From contig NZ_CALHIQ010000048.1 of the NCBI RefSeq assembly GCF_938030725.1, positions 1 to 21,362 of the forward strand: a stretch of 21,362 nt of DNA. Reading direction: 5' to 3'. The notes under the pieces were generated by a model. It did not search any database, was not told where the DNA came from, and saw only the letters and a program-made list of their open reading frames with translations. A program made the translations under genes and the position numbers. The stretch comes from an uncultured Fretibacterium sp. (lineage in GTDB: Bacteria; Synergistota; Synergistia; Synergistales; Aminobacteriaceae). Numbering within the stretch: the stretch's first letter is position 1; the number at the start of each line of letters is the position of its first letter. Of the stretch, positions 10,419 to 17,269 are shown one piece after another.

Positions 10419-11215
10419 TGCGGGTGCTCTTTCTCGGCGACGTCGCCTGGAGCGTCGGGCGACGCGCCTTGGCTTGTGCCCTGCCGGAGCTGCGCCGCGA
10501 GTGGGACGGCTTCGACTTCGTCGTCGTCAACTGCGAGAACGCGGCGGCAGGCAAGGGAATGACGGAGAAGATATTCAAGGAGTTCCTGGACCTGGGCGTG
10601 GACGGGATGACCTCTGGGAACCACATCTGGGACAAGAACGACTTCGGCGTCGTCTTGGGCTCGGACGCCCGCATCTTTCGCCCGGCCAACTACCCGGCGG
10701 TCTGTCCGGGTCAGGGGTGCGGCGTCCTGGAGCGCAACGGACGCCGGCTCGGCATCCTGAACCTGGAGGGACAGGTCTTCATGCCGCCCATCGACTCCCC
10801 CTTTTACGCGGCGGACGCCTGCCTGGAGGAGCTGCGGGCCCAGGGGGGCGCGGAGCTCCCCATCCTCGTGGACTTCCACGCGGAGGCGACCTCCGAGAAG
10901 GAGGCCATGGGCTTTTACCTGGACGGGCGCGTTTCCGCCGTCCTGGGGACCCACACCCACGTGCAGACCGCGGACGAGCGCATCCTCCCCGGAGGGACCG
11001 CCTACCTCAGCGACGTCGGCATGACGGGCGGCCACGGTGGCATCCTGGGCGTGAAGAAGGAGAGCGCCATGCCCCGCTTCCTCACGGGCATGCCCGCGCG
11101 CTTTGAGATGTGCACGGAACTGCCGGCCGTCAACGGCGCGGTCGTGGAGATCGACGAGTCCACGGGCAGGGCGCGGAGCATCACCCGCGTCCAGAAGGCC
11201 GTGGAGCTTCCGTAG
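10418..11215 (+). CDS. ymdB: YmdB-family metallophosphoesterase
   Basis: Member of the TIGR00282/YmdB family; the B. subtilis protein is a cyclic-nucleotide phosphodiesterase that affects motility and biofilm choice and is encoded next to rny. The 265 residues carry the two-metal signatures in order: FLGD near the N-terminus, NCENAAAGKG near 40, SGNHIWDK near 65, DFHAEATSEKEA near 150, GTHTHVQTAD near 180 and DVGMTG near 200. The start ATG shares its A with the rny stop TGA, so the two are translationally coupled; an in-frame GTG one codon earlier is less likely. No signal peptide is present, so the product should be cytosolic. The gene faces rsfS. Confidence 0.93.
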   Translation: MRVLFLGDVAWSVGRRALACALPELRREWDGFDFVVVNCENAAAGKGMTEKIFKEFLDLGVDGMTSGNHIWDKNDFGVVLGSDARIFRPANYPAVCPGQGCGVLERNGRRLGILNLEGQVFMPPIDSPFYAADACLEELRAQGGAELPILVDFHAEATSEKEAMGFYLDGRVSAVLGTHTHVQTADERILPGGTAYLSDVGMTGGHGGILGVKKESAMPRFLTGMPARFEMCTELPAVNGAVVEIDESTGRARSITRVQKAVELP

Positions 11216-11278
11216 GACCAGGCCCCCGGGTGAGGTGAACTCGACCACCTTCCCTTCGGGCGATCGAGCTTGCACTCA

Positions 11279-11319
11279 AAGACGAGGGGGGCGCGGGTAA
11301 TCCGCGCCCCCCTCGTCTT
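11279..11319. terminator. Bidirectional terminator between ymdB and rsfS
   Basis: A perfect 18-bp inverted repeat (11279-11296 with 11302-11319) with a 5-nt loop sits between the converging ymdB and rsfS genes. Its arms begin with AAGACGAG and end with CTCGTCTT, so short A and T runs flank the GC-rich core on each strand. It can end both transcripts. Confidence 0.85.
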
Positions 11320-11326
11320 AACTCAA

Positions 11327-11728
11327 TCAAAGCTCAGTGGCCCCAAAGCCCCCTGGGCCCGCCTCCGGCTGCCCGCGGCTCAGGGTTTCCGCGTCCCCCC
11401 AGAGCCGTTCCAGCCTGTAGAAATCCCGCCCCTTGCGGCTGAAGACGTGGACCACCACGTTTCCGGCGTCCACCAGGCGCCAGTTGGAACTCGTCTCGCC
11501 CTCCAGGCGACAGGGGAGCCCGTGGCGCTCCAGAGCCTCTTCGGCTGCGTCCATCAGCGTCTTCATGTGGACCTCCGAGTTACCCGTCACCAGGACGAAG
11601 ACGTCCGACAACGCTCCAACGCTGCTCAGGTCCATGAGGACGACGTCCTCGCCGCTCTTCTCCTCCAGCGCATCGAGAAGCCACCGGTATTCCTCCGCGC
11701 CGTTCGTCAGCGCCTCCTTATCCAACAC
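11327..11728 (-). CDS. rsfS: Ribosomal silencing factor RsfS
   Basis: DUF143/Iojap family protein that binds ribosomal protein L14 and blocks subunit joining when nutrients are low. The 133 residues contain the family core: a DVVLMDLSSVGALSDVFVLVTG strand-turn region at about 28-49, and SSNWRLVDAGNVVVHVF around 80-97, then the R/K-F-Y-x-LE-x-LW ending. A short Gly/Pro-rich tail follows. Start: AGGAGG lies 4 nt before the GTG at 11728 and 7 nt before the next codon, a TTG at 11725; the better spacing favours TTG, but the products differ by one residue. It is the last gene of the leftward cluster; nadD and rsfS are neighbours in many genomes, here separated by the LCP gene. Confidence 0.93.
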   Translation of the reverse strand: MLDKEALTNGAEEYRWLLDALEEKSGEDVVLMDLSSVGALSDVFVLVTGNSEVHMKTLMDAAEEALERHGLPCRLEGETSSNWRLVDAGNVVVHVFSRKGRDFYRLERLWGDAETLSRGQPEAGPGGFGATEL

Positions 11729-11788
11729 AGCCCCTCCTTCCTCTCTTGTCCTCGCGTTCCGTCCGCTCCGCTTCCTCGCGCCCGCCCA

Positions 11789-13153
11789 TCAGGGCACCGG
11801 CTCAAGGCGACGGAAGACGTCCTCCTTGTCGTGCCCCAGGATCAGGGTGAGCGAGGCGGCCCGCCGGTCCGCCCGAATCAGCCCCTGGTTCGTGATGCCG
11901 CACAGCTCGGCCAGGGCCAGGGCGCCGTCCCGCGCGACCTCGCCCCCGTCCGGCGGGTAGATGATGTTCGTCGTGTGGTAGTCGTAGTGCCTGGCATTGC
12001 CCGTGTAGGGGACCTCGATTCCGATGCGCTGGAAGACGTCCGCAGCCCGTTTGCCCAGGCCGCTCTCCCCGTCCCCGTTCAGGATGCGGAGGCTCCCCAC
12101 CTTCAGGCGCAGCTCGGCGAGCCGGTCCGCGCTGACTGCCGAAAGCCCGTTCTCCTCTCGGCCGATGGCCGGGGCGAGGTCCGCGCTGCCCACGTCGAGG
12201 CTGACGGGGGCGGACTCGTCCGCCGAGGGAAGCGGCTCGGTCAGCATCATGGAAAAACGGGCGTTGTCCAGTATCCAATAGCTGAGGCCGCCGGCGTACC
12301 CAGCCTTGCCCGGCGCCATGAACATCTGGATTCGCTCCTTAGGCAGCGCCGTTGCGAACTGCAGGAGCTGCAGGGCCTCCACCGGGCTCAGGTCCGTGTC
12401 CACCGCGTTCACGACCTCGCCGATCAGGGAGGGTATCTTCGGAATGATCGCCGGGGTCTTCAGCTTGGACATCAGGACGTCCATGAACTTCTGCTGCCGC
12501 TGCACCCTGCCGATATCCCCAAGGGGGTCGTGCCGGAAGCGCACATAGCCCAGGGCTGCTATGCCGTCCAGGTGTTGCTGGCCCTTCTTGATGTTGATGA
12601 AGAGCTTGCCCGAATAGTCGTTGTAAGACAGGTTCTTCTCGACGTAGATGTCGATCCCGCCCAGGAGGTCCACGATCCGCGGGAAGCTCTCGTAGTTCAC
12701 CTTCACGAAGTAGTCCAGCGGTAGCCCCGTTAGGTTCACGATCGTCTCCCGCACGAGGGGGACGCCCCCGTAGACGTAGGCGTGGTTGATCTTGTCCCAG
12801 CCCTTCCCTGGAATGTACACGCGGGAGTCCCGCGGAATGGAGGCGATCCGCACCGCCTTGTTGTCCACGTCAAAGATCACGATCGCGATGGCGTCCGTCC
12901 TAGAGCCGCCGTCCACGTTGTCCAGGCCAACCACCAGAACGTTGATCGTCCCCCTCGCGGCGGCGATCGTCGGGGCCTCCCCCGCCGGAACGACCAGGTT
13001 CCCCTCGCTGTCCATGCTGGTCACGTCGCTCCCCGGCCTGGGCAGGGGAAGGACGTTGGGATTGAAGAATATCTCCTTCAGGCGCAGGACCGCCCCGCCT
13101 ACGGTCGCTGCGAAGATCAGGAGGACGATCCCAAGAATCTTCAAAAACCTCAC
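11789..13153 (-). CDS. LytR-CpsA-Psr (LCP) family protein with LytR_C domain
   Basis: LCP enzymes transfer lipid-linked glycopolymers to peptidoglycan or other cell-envelope acceptors outside the membrane. From the GTG at 13153 (GGAGG 10 nt upstream) the product has 454 residues: a membrane anchor (about 3-24), an LCP domain (about 68-235) with SRTDAIAIVIFD, IPRDSRV, KINHAY and the Arg-rich RVQRQQKF signature, then a C-terminal LytR_C domain (about 345-430, LRILNGDGESGLG). The frame opens farther upstream, to a TTG at 13228, but that adds 25 basic residues with no ribosome binding site. It sits between nadD and rsfS, 60 nt before rsfS. The acceptor polymer cannot be told from sequence; in a diderm host a role in outer envelope polymers is possible. 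Confidence 0.88.
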   Translation of the reverse strand: MRFLKILGIVLLIFAATVGGAVLRLKEIFFNPNVLPLPRPGSDVTSMDSEGNLVVPAGEAPTIAAARGTINVLVVGLDNVDGGSRTDAIAIVIFDVDNKAVRIASIPRDSRVYIPGKGWDKINHAYVYGGVPLVRETIVNLTGLPLDYFVKVNYESFPRIVDLLGGIDIYVEKNLSYNDYSGKLFINIKKGQQHLDGIAALGYVRFRHDPLGDIGRVQRQQKFMDVLMSKLKTPAIIPKIPSLIGEVVNAVDTDLSPVEALQLLQFATALPKERIQMFMAPGKAGYAGGLSYWILDNARFSMMLTEPLPSADESAPVSLDVGSADLAPAIGREENGLSAVSADRLAELRLKVGSLRILNGDGESGLGKRAADVFQRIGIEVPYTGNARHYDYHTTNIIYPPDGGEVARDGALALAELCGITNQGLIRADRRAASLTLILGHDKEDVFRRLEPVP

Positions 13154-13234
13154 CGACGCGACACCTCCAACTCGATCGGTTTTGCGCGTCAACGCGCGGC
13201 CAGGCAGGGCGCAAAGCCCCCGGCTCAACCCTCT

Positions 13235-13831
13235 CTACCTATAGAGCCCGTTGGACTCGATGTAGATCTCAACCAGGTGCGGCACGAGAAAGCGGATGCT
13301 GTGCCCCGTCCGCGCTCGCTCGCGAATCTCCGTGCTGGAGATCGCAAACTGCGGTATCTCCACCAGCTTCAGGTTCTCCCGCACCTCTTGCGGCAGTGCT
13401 TCGATCCCCTCCACGGGATACCCCGGACGGCAGGCCGTCACCAGCGTGCAGAGCTTCGGGAGCAGCTTGTAGTCCACCCACGTCGTGATGTCGAGGATCG
13501 CGTCCAGCCCCGTGATGAAGAACAGGTCCTCCGGCGCAATGCCGCCCGCGATGAACTCGCGAAGCGTGTCCACCGTGTGCGACGGCTGGCGTCGATCGAC
13601 CTCCGTCCTGGAAACGGAGTAATTCAGGACGCCCGCCGTGGCCAGAAGGGTCATGGCGTAGCGGTCCTCCGCCGACGTCACCTGACGATCCCGCTTGTGG
13701 GGCGGAGCGCCCGTGGGGACGAAGACGATGCGATCGATGTTCAGCCGGCTCCGGCACTCCTCAGCGAGCAGGAGGTGGCCGTAGTGTATGGGGTCGAAGG
13801 TCCCCCCCATAATCCCCGTCTTTGTGGACAC
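13235..13831 (-). CDS. nadD: Nicotinate-nucleotide adenylyltransferase
   Basis: Joins nicotinate mononucleotide and ATP to form deamido-NAD in NAD synthesis. The 198 residues (family about 190-215) start with the nucleotidyltransferase signature GIMGGTFDPIHYGH, with HYGH at 16-19, and carry ISSTEIRER at 164-172 for ATP phosphate binding; FITGLDAI near 105 and CRPGY near 135 fit the substrate-binding loops. Start: the GTG at 13831 has GAGAGGGG 6 nt upstream. An ATG at 13849 lies ahead of that site and would add six residues not typical of the family. It lies 58 nt after obgE, in the order obgE-nadD seen in many bacteria. Confidence 0.95.
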   Translation of the reverse strand: MSTKTGIMGGTFDPIHYGHLLLAEECRSRLNIDRIVFVPTGAPPHKRDRQVTSAEDRYAMTLLATAGVLNYSVSRTEVDRRQPSHTVDTLREFIAGGIAPEDLFFITGLDAILDITTWVDYKLLPKLCTLVTACRPGYPVEGIEALPQEVRENLKLVEIPQFAISSTEIRERARTGHSIRFLVPHLVEIYIESNGLYR

Positions 13832-13889
13832 TAAAATCCCCTCTCCCATGAAAACGGCGCTGCCGGCCGAGAGGCCAGGTGGCCGCTCC

Positions 13890-15197
13890 CTACTCCATGA
13901 TCCTGTCGGGCTGAAAGTCGAACTCGACATCTCCGATCAGGACTCGGTCGCCCTCATGGGCGCCCGCCACCTCCAGGGCCTCCTCGACGCTGAGGCGCTT
14001 CAGGAGGCGCGAGAACTTCAGCATCGCGTCCTCGTGTTCAAAGTTGATGCGCCCCACGGCCCTCTCCAGGTTGGCGTGCTCCACCCGGAAACGGCCGTCC
14101 GAGAGGCGCCGAACCTCCACGGGCTCCGGCGCGCCGCCGCGGCGGCGTGGGAGCTCCTGAACACCCTGGACCTCCTGCGCCTCCACGAGCGTCGTCCTCC
14201 CCACGGGTCGCGGGTGGGCCCGGACCAGGGCGACGACCTCGCGGATCAGCTCCGGGATGCCGTCGCCCGCGAGCGCGCTCACCAGCAGGCAGGGCCTTCC
14301 CAGGCGCTCCATCTCCCGCTTCAGAAGGCGGGCGTTCTCCTCCGTGCCGGGCAGGTCCGTCTTGTTACCCACCACAATGCAGGGTCGTCCATCGAGGTCC
14401 GCGCCGTAAGCGTGAAACTCCGCCTCGACCACCTCCAGGTTCTTCAGCACGTCCTCCTCGGAGAGGTCCACCACGTGCAGCAGCACCCGTGTGCGTTCGA
14501 TATGGCGCAGGAACTGAAGCCCCAGCCCCTTGTTCTCGTGCGCCCCCTCGATCAGTCCGGGCACGTCGGCCACGACGATCTGCTGGTCGTCCACGGCCAG
14601 GACGCCGAGGTTGGGGGAGAGGGTCGTGAAGGGGTAGCCCGCAATGCGCGGCTTCGCCCCGCTGATGGCCGCCAGGATGCTGGACTTCCCTGCGTTGGGG
14701 AACCCCACGAGCCCCACGTCGGCGATGAGCTTCAGCTCAAGCGTCAGCGTCCGCTCCTCACCGGGGTCCCCCTTCTCCGCAAAGCGCGGCGTGCGGCGCA
14801 CGGAGTTGGCGAAGTGGGCGTTGCCCTTCCCGCCCCGGCCGCCTCGCGCCGCCACGAAGGTCTGCCCAGGTTCCACCAGGTCCGCCAGGACGCGCCCGCC
14901 CTCGTCTTGGACCAACGTGCCACAGGGCACGAGGACCTTCAGGTCCGTGCCGTCGGCCCCCGTCTTCATGGCCCCTGCGCCATGGCCCGCATGGCCGGCC
15001 TGAAAACGGCGGTTGTACTCGAAGTCCGCCAGGGTGACGACGCCACCCACGGCCTCCAGGATCACGCTGCCGCCCGTCCCCCCGTCCGCCCCGTCGGGGC
15101 CACCCTTGGGGACGAACTTCTCCCGTCGGAAGCTCAGGGCGCCATTGCCCCCCCGTCCGGCCTTCACCATAATCCTTGCAACGTCCACAAATTTCAC
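13890..15197 (-). CDS. obgE: GTPase Obg with OCT domain
   Basis: Essential GTPase for 50S subunit assembly, linked to ppGpp and the stress response. The 435 residues contain the Gly-rich Obg fold (1-157), the G domain with GFPNAGKS (165-172), the PFTTLSPNLG switch region (189-198), DVPGL (211-215), NKTD (278-281) and SAL (307-309), then a C-terminal OCT domain (about 358-427) found only in some phyla. The GTG at 15197 gives MKFVDVARIMVKAG, the expected family start, though its ribosome binding site is weak. A strong terminator separates it from rpmA by position, so obgE and the genes after it rely on read-through or on a promoter I cannot see. Confidence 0.96.
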   Translation of the reverse strand: MKFVDVARIMVKAGRGGNGALSFRREKFVPKGGPDGADGGTGGSVILEAVGGVVTLADFEYNRRFQAGHAGHGAGAMKTGADGTDLKVLVPCGTLVQDEGGRVLADLVEPGQTFVAARGGRGGKGNAHFANSVRRTPRFAEKGDPGEERTLTLELKLIADVGLVGFPNAGKSSILAAISGAKPRIAGYPFTTLSPNLGVLAVDDQQIVVADVPGLIEGAHENKGLGLQFLRHIERTRVLLHVVDLSEEDVLKNLEVVEAEFHAYGADLDGRPCIVVGNKTDLPGTEENARLLKREMERLGRPCLLVSALAGDGIPELIREVVALVRAHPRPVGRTTLVEAQEVQGVQELPRRRGGAPEPVEVRRLSDGRFRVEHANLERAVGRINFEHEDAMLKFSRLLKRLSVEEALEVAGAHEGDRVLIGDVEFDFQPDRIME

Positions 15198-15224
15198 GTC
15201 AACACCACCGCGACAGAAGAACAG

Positions 15225-15258
15225 AAAAAAAGAAGGCCCCGCGCAAAAGGGGGGCCCT
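15225..15258 (-). terminator. Terminator after rplU-prp-rpmA
   Basis: On the minus strand AGGGCCCC (15258-15251) pairs with GGGGCCTT (15240-15233) over a 10-nt loop, followed by CTTTTTTT. It is the best intrinsic terminator in the cluster. It sits between rpmA and obgE, where it would lower expression of obgE relative to the ribosomal genes. Confidence 0.75.
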
Positions 15259-15363
15259 CAGGGGTTCCAGGGACAGACGTCCGCCCACCGAGCGCGGAAT
15301 TCAAGCAGAGGGGACAGGAGGACCGCTGCTGACCCGTCGCTTCAGCGGCCCCATCCAGCCGCT

Positions 15364-15651
15364 TCAGTTCGCGAGGGCGGGGACGACGGAAACGTACTTG
15401 CGGTCCCCCTTGACGGCATACTCCACCTTGCCGGGGACCAGAGCGAAGAGGGTGAAGTCGCGCCCAAGCCCCACGTGCTTTCCGGGATGCAGGTGCGTGC
15501 CGCACTGGCGGACCAGGATGCTTCCCGCCGTGACCTCCGTCCCCGCATAGACCTTGATGCCGCGGTACTTCGGATTGCTGTCGCGGCCGTTCGTGGAGCT
15601 GCCCTGCCCCTTCTTGTGCGCGAAAAACTGTATGTCGAATTTATAGATCAT
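15364..15651 (-). CDS. rpmA: 50S ribosomal protein L27 with cleavable N-terminal extension
   Basis: L27 reaches toward the peptidyl transferase centre with its N-terminus. The 95 residues match the family (KKGQGSSTNGRDS, GSILVRQCGT, HPGKHVGLGRD, TLFAL). The first ten residues, MIYKFDIQFF, followed by AHKKG, match the extension of Firmicutes L27 that Prp removes between Phe and Ala; the mature N-terminus would be Ala11. The protease gene lies directly upstream: its stop codon and the rpmA ATG overlap as ATGA, so the two are translationally coupled. The extension and the protease in one operon support each other. Confidence 0.97.
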   Translation of the reverse strand: MIYKFDIQFFAHKKGQGSSTNGRDSNPKYRGIKVYAGTEVTAGSILVRQCGTHLHPGKHVGLGRDFTLFALVPGKVEYAVKGDRKYVSVVPALAN

Positions 15652-15974
15652 AGCTGCACCTCCGTAATGTGTACGTACTCACCGTTCCCGGCCGCGACTT
15701 CCCTCAGCGAGAGCGCCACCGTCCTCGTCAGGAGCTCCAGCGAGGGGGCAATCCCTTGCGGCCAGAAGACTCGAATCAGCGGGACGTTTCCATCCACCCG
15801 ACACTCCAGCCCTTCGACCTTCGCCACGTCGGAAAGGCCCGCCAGGAGCGCGTGGACCAGCGTAGAAACCGCTGCACAGACGACGTCCGCGCCCTTTTCG
15901 GCAAAGCCGGAGTGTCCGCGGCTCTCCAGCCCGCAGAGCGCCCCCTTCGCCCAGTAGAGCGTTACCTCCGTCAC
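15648..15974 (-). CDS. prp: Ribosomal-processing cysteine protease Prp
   Basis: Removes the N-terminal extension of L27 before or during ribosome assembly. The 108 residues have the family length and the catalytic His and Cys in the expected context: RGHSGFAEKGADVVCAAVS with H21 and C33. The gene sits between rplU and rpmA, the standard place. The GTG start at 15974 has no visible ribosome binding site; it is 7 nt past the rplU stop and lies in the loop of a 6-bp hairpin (CCTCCG, GTGA, CGGAGG). Translation is therefore probably coupled to rplU. No other start upstream of H21 is convincing. Confidence 0.93.
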   Translation of the reverse strand: MTEVTLYWAKGALCGLESRGHSGFAEKGADVVCAAVSTLVHALLAGLSDVAKVEGLECRVDGNVPLIRVFWPQGIAPSLELLTRTVALSLREVAAGNGEYVHITEVQL

Positions 15975-15980
15975 CGGAGG
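15965..15980 (-). promoter_or_regulatory. Hairpin enclosing the prp start codon
   Basis: On the minus strand CCTCCG and CGGAGG form a perfect 6-bp stem around a GTGA tetraloop of the GNRA type. The first three loop bases are the prp start codon. The upstream arm begins with CCTCC, which resembles an anti-Shine-Dalgarno sequence and would itself block entry. Ribosomes ending rplU translation at 15984-15982 would be close enough to open it. Confidence 0.45.
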
Positions 15981-15981
15981 A

Positions 15982-16293
15982 TCAGGCGTCGATGCCCCGG
16001 ATGACGACCTCGGTGAAGTACTGTCGGTGTCCCTGCATACGGCGGTAGTTCTTCTTGCTCTTGTACTTGAACACCAGGACCTTCTTGCCGCGGCCCTGGG
16101 CCAGGACCTCCGCCCTCACGCTGGCTCCCTCGACGTAAGGCGTCCCAAAGCGGACTCCCGTGTCGCCGCCAACCATCAGGACCTTGCCGAAGACGACCTC
16201 GCTTCCCGCCTCGCCATCGAGGCGCTCCACGCGGAAGCGGTCCCCTTCCTGGACGCGGTACTGTTTCCCGCCCGTCTCAACCACTGCATACAT
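15982..16293 (-). CDS. rplU: 50S ribosomal protein L21
   Basis: Structural protein of the large subunit that binds 23S rRNA. The 103 residues match the family from end to end: MYAVVETGGKQYRVQEGD at the start, GTPYVEGASVRAEVL in the middle and KVLVFKYKSKKNYRRMQGHRQ in the conserved basic segment. The ATG has GGAGGAGG 9 nt upstream. It is the first gene of rplU-prp-rpmA and has its own promoter and a structured leader. Confidence 0.97.
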   Translation of the reverse strand: MYAVVETGGKQYRVQEGDRFRVERLDGEAGSEVVFGKVLMVGGDTGVRFGTPYVEGASVRAEVLAQGRGKKVLVFKYKSKKNYRRMQGHRQYFTEVVIRGIDA

Positions 16294-16318
16294 GATAATT
16301 TTCCTCCTCCCGCTGAAA

Positions 16319-16352
16319 GCAGGCCCTCACCCTTGAGGTTCTTCACGCCTGC
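16319..16352 (-). promoter_or_regulatory. Structured rplU leader, possible autoregulatory element
   Basis: The roughly 75-nt leader between promoter and rplU folds, on the minus strand, into a stem GCAGGC (16352-16347) with GCCTGC (16324-16319). Inside it is a second helix, CCTC with GAGG, capped by AAGGGT, with a single-stranded GTGAAGAA on one side. Ribosomal protein leaders for L21 are known in Firmicutes; whether this belongs to that family I cannot tell by eye. Confidence 0.45.
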
Positions 16353-16375
16353 TCCATGCGATAAACAGCTTCATG

Positions 16376-16404
16376 ATTTTACGCAAGAGATCGGCTTTCG
16401 TCAA
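16376..16404 (-). promoter_or_regulatory. Promoter for rplU-prp-rpmA
   Basis: Minus strand TTGACG (16404-16399), 17 nt, TAAAAT (16381-16376): near-consensus sigma-70 type, as expected for a ribosomal protein operon. Confidence 0.75.
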
Positions 16405-16468
16405 GCAAGAAAGCACCTATTGCTCAGTGATAACGTCATCCCTTAACTTCCTCTGTCTCTTGCTTGAC
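16400..16468. repeat. 11-bp inverted repeat upstream of rplU
   Basis: GTCAAGCAAGA (16400-16410) and TCTTGCTTGAC (16458-16468) form a perfect inverted repeat with a 47-nt spacer. The left arm contains the -35 hexamer of the rplU promoter; the right arm contains a TTGAC facing the GNAT gene. Confidence 0.6.
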
Positions 16469-16511
16469 TGTTAATCTATTTCCATGAAATACTTAAAAGC
16501 AAGTAGGAAAT

Positions 16512-16537
16512 CTGACAGTGTAAAAATAGAGTATAAT
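16512..16537 (+). promoter_or_regulatory. Probable promoter of the GNAT gene
   Basis: A perfect TATAAT (16532-16537) lies about 50 nt before the start codon. The nearest -35-like hexamer, CTGACA (16512-16517), is only 14 nt away, which is too short for a standard promoter, so the -35 assignment is weak. Confidence 0.45.
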
Positions 16538-16587
16538 ATTAGCGAATATCTAGAGAGATAAATTCGGGATTGAGGGGGGATTAAAGT

Positions 16588-17043
16588 ATGAGTATCAGAT
16601 TTGAAAAGGGCCTTAATAAGGATAATGCGACTCTTTTATGTAAATGGTCAAATGAACAAGGAAAAGAATTTCAAGAACAATGGATGGGTTCTCGAATTTC
16701 TTATCCATTGAATTATGATAAAATAAAAGAATTAAAAAATATATTTTCCATTTTTAATAAAGAAGAATTCTTAGGGATCATACAGCAAATAAGAGTTGAC
16801 AAAGATAATATACACATAGGGAGATTTGTATTAGAACCCTGCAAAACGGGATTGGGTCTTGGGAAGGAGGCACTTCAAGGCTTTATAGATTTAATTTTTG
16901 AGGATAATAATATTAAAAGCATTTCTCTAACGGTTTTTGATTTTAATCAAAATGCAAAGAGACTTTACGAGAAACTTGGATTTGAAATTGACGAAGTGAT
17001 TGAGACTCCTACGCTCAAATATATTATGAAAAGATATAGATAA
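16588..17043 (+). CDS. GNAT family N-acetyltransferase, probably acquired
   Basis: Transfers an acetyl group from acetyl-CoA to an amine; the substrate is unknown. The 151 residues show the GNAT core: a beta-strand (IHIGRFVL, 75-82), the acetyl-CoA pyrophosphate loop (KTGLGLGK, 86-93), strand ISLTVFDFNQNA (112-123) and the closing RLYEKLGFE (125-133). The ATG has GAGGGGGG 8 nt upstream. Codon use is strikingly AT-rich (AAA, GAA, TTA, AAT, ATA dominate) while all neighbours use GC-ending codons, which suggests transfer from a low-GC bacterium. It stands alone, reads opposite to both neighbours, and brings its own AT-rich upstream DNA from about 16440. Whether it modifies an antibiotic, a small molecule or a protein cannot be told. 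Confidence 0.88.
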   Translation: MSIRFEKGLNKDNATLLCKWSNEQGKEFQEQWMGSRISYPLNYDKIKELKNIFSIFNKEEFLGIIQQIRVDKDNIHIGRFVLEPCKTGLGLGKEALQGFIDLIFEDNNIKSISLTVFDFNQNAKRLYEKLGFEIDEVIETPTLKYIMKRYR

Positions 17044-17162
17044 ATCTCGGTTTGTCCAACTCAAATAGCAATTCAAGGAACAGTACGCTCCCACACTGTG
17101 GGGTTCGCCGAGGCACGGAGCAGCAGCCGGACGACATTAGGTTTTCCTCTTTTGACGGCTAT
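17044..17162. other. Intergenic DNA after the GNAT gene, no gene seen
   Basis: Composition returns from AT-rich to the local average near 17085. Short open frames here have no ribosome binding site and no recognisable content. No tRNA, insertion sequence end or target duplication was found. Confidence 0.5.
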
Positions 17163-17210
17163 GAACCCAAGGGGAGCGGCCTCCGGTCGCCCCCCTTGGG
17201 TTCGTTTTCT
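17163..17210 (+). terminator. Terminator between the GNAT and symporter genes
   Basis: A perfect 12-bp stem, GAACCCAAGGGG (17163-17174) with CCCCTTGGGTTC (17192-17203), is followed on the plus strand by GTTTTCTT. An inner GCG/CGC pairing extends it. It sits between converging genes and may also stop leftward transcripts from tdh-kbl-symporter, though no T run follows on that strand. Confidence 0.7.
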
Positions 17211-17269
17211 TGTCCGCCTCACCTGCGAAGTGATTTGGAAAGGGAATGAAAGCCCGTCAGGACAACGGC

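Noticed and set aside
13160..13200. GCGCGT/ACGCGC palindrome before the LCP gene as a terminator
   Set aside because: The loop is only two bases and no T run follows; it is probably chance in GC-rich DNA.
11270..15332. Two or three long plus-strand open frames opposite rsfS, LCP, nadD and obgE
   Set aside because: Antisense shadows of conserved genes in GC-rich DNA.
15198..15363. T-box or other riboswitch ahead of obgE
   Set aside because: No T-box core or other known riboswitch core could be found; the structure is explained by a terminator.
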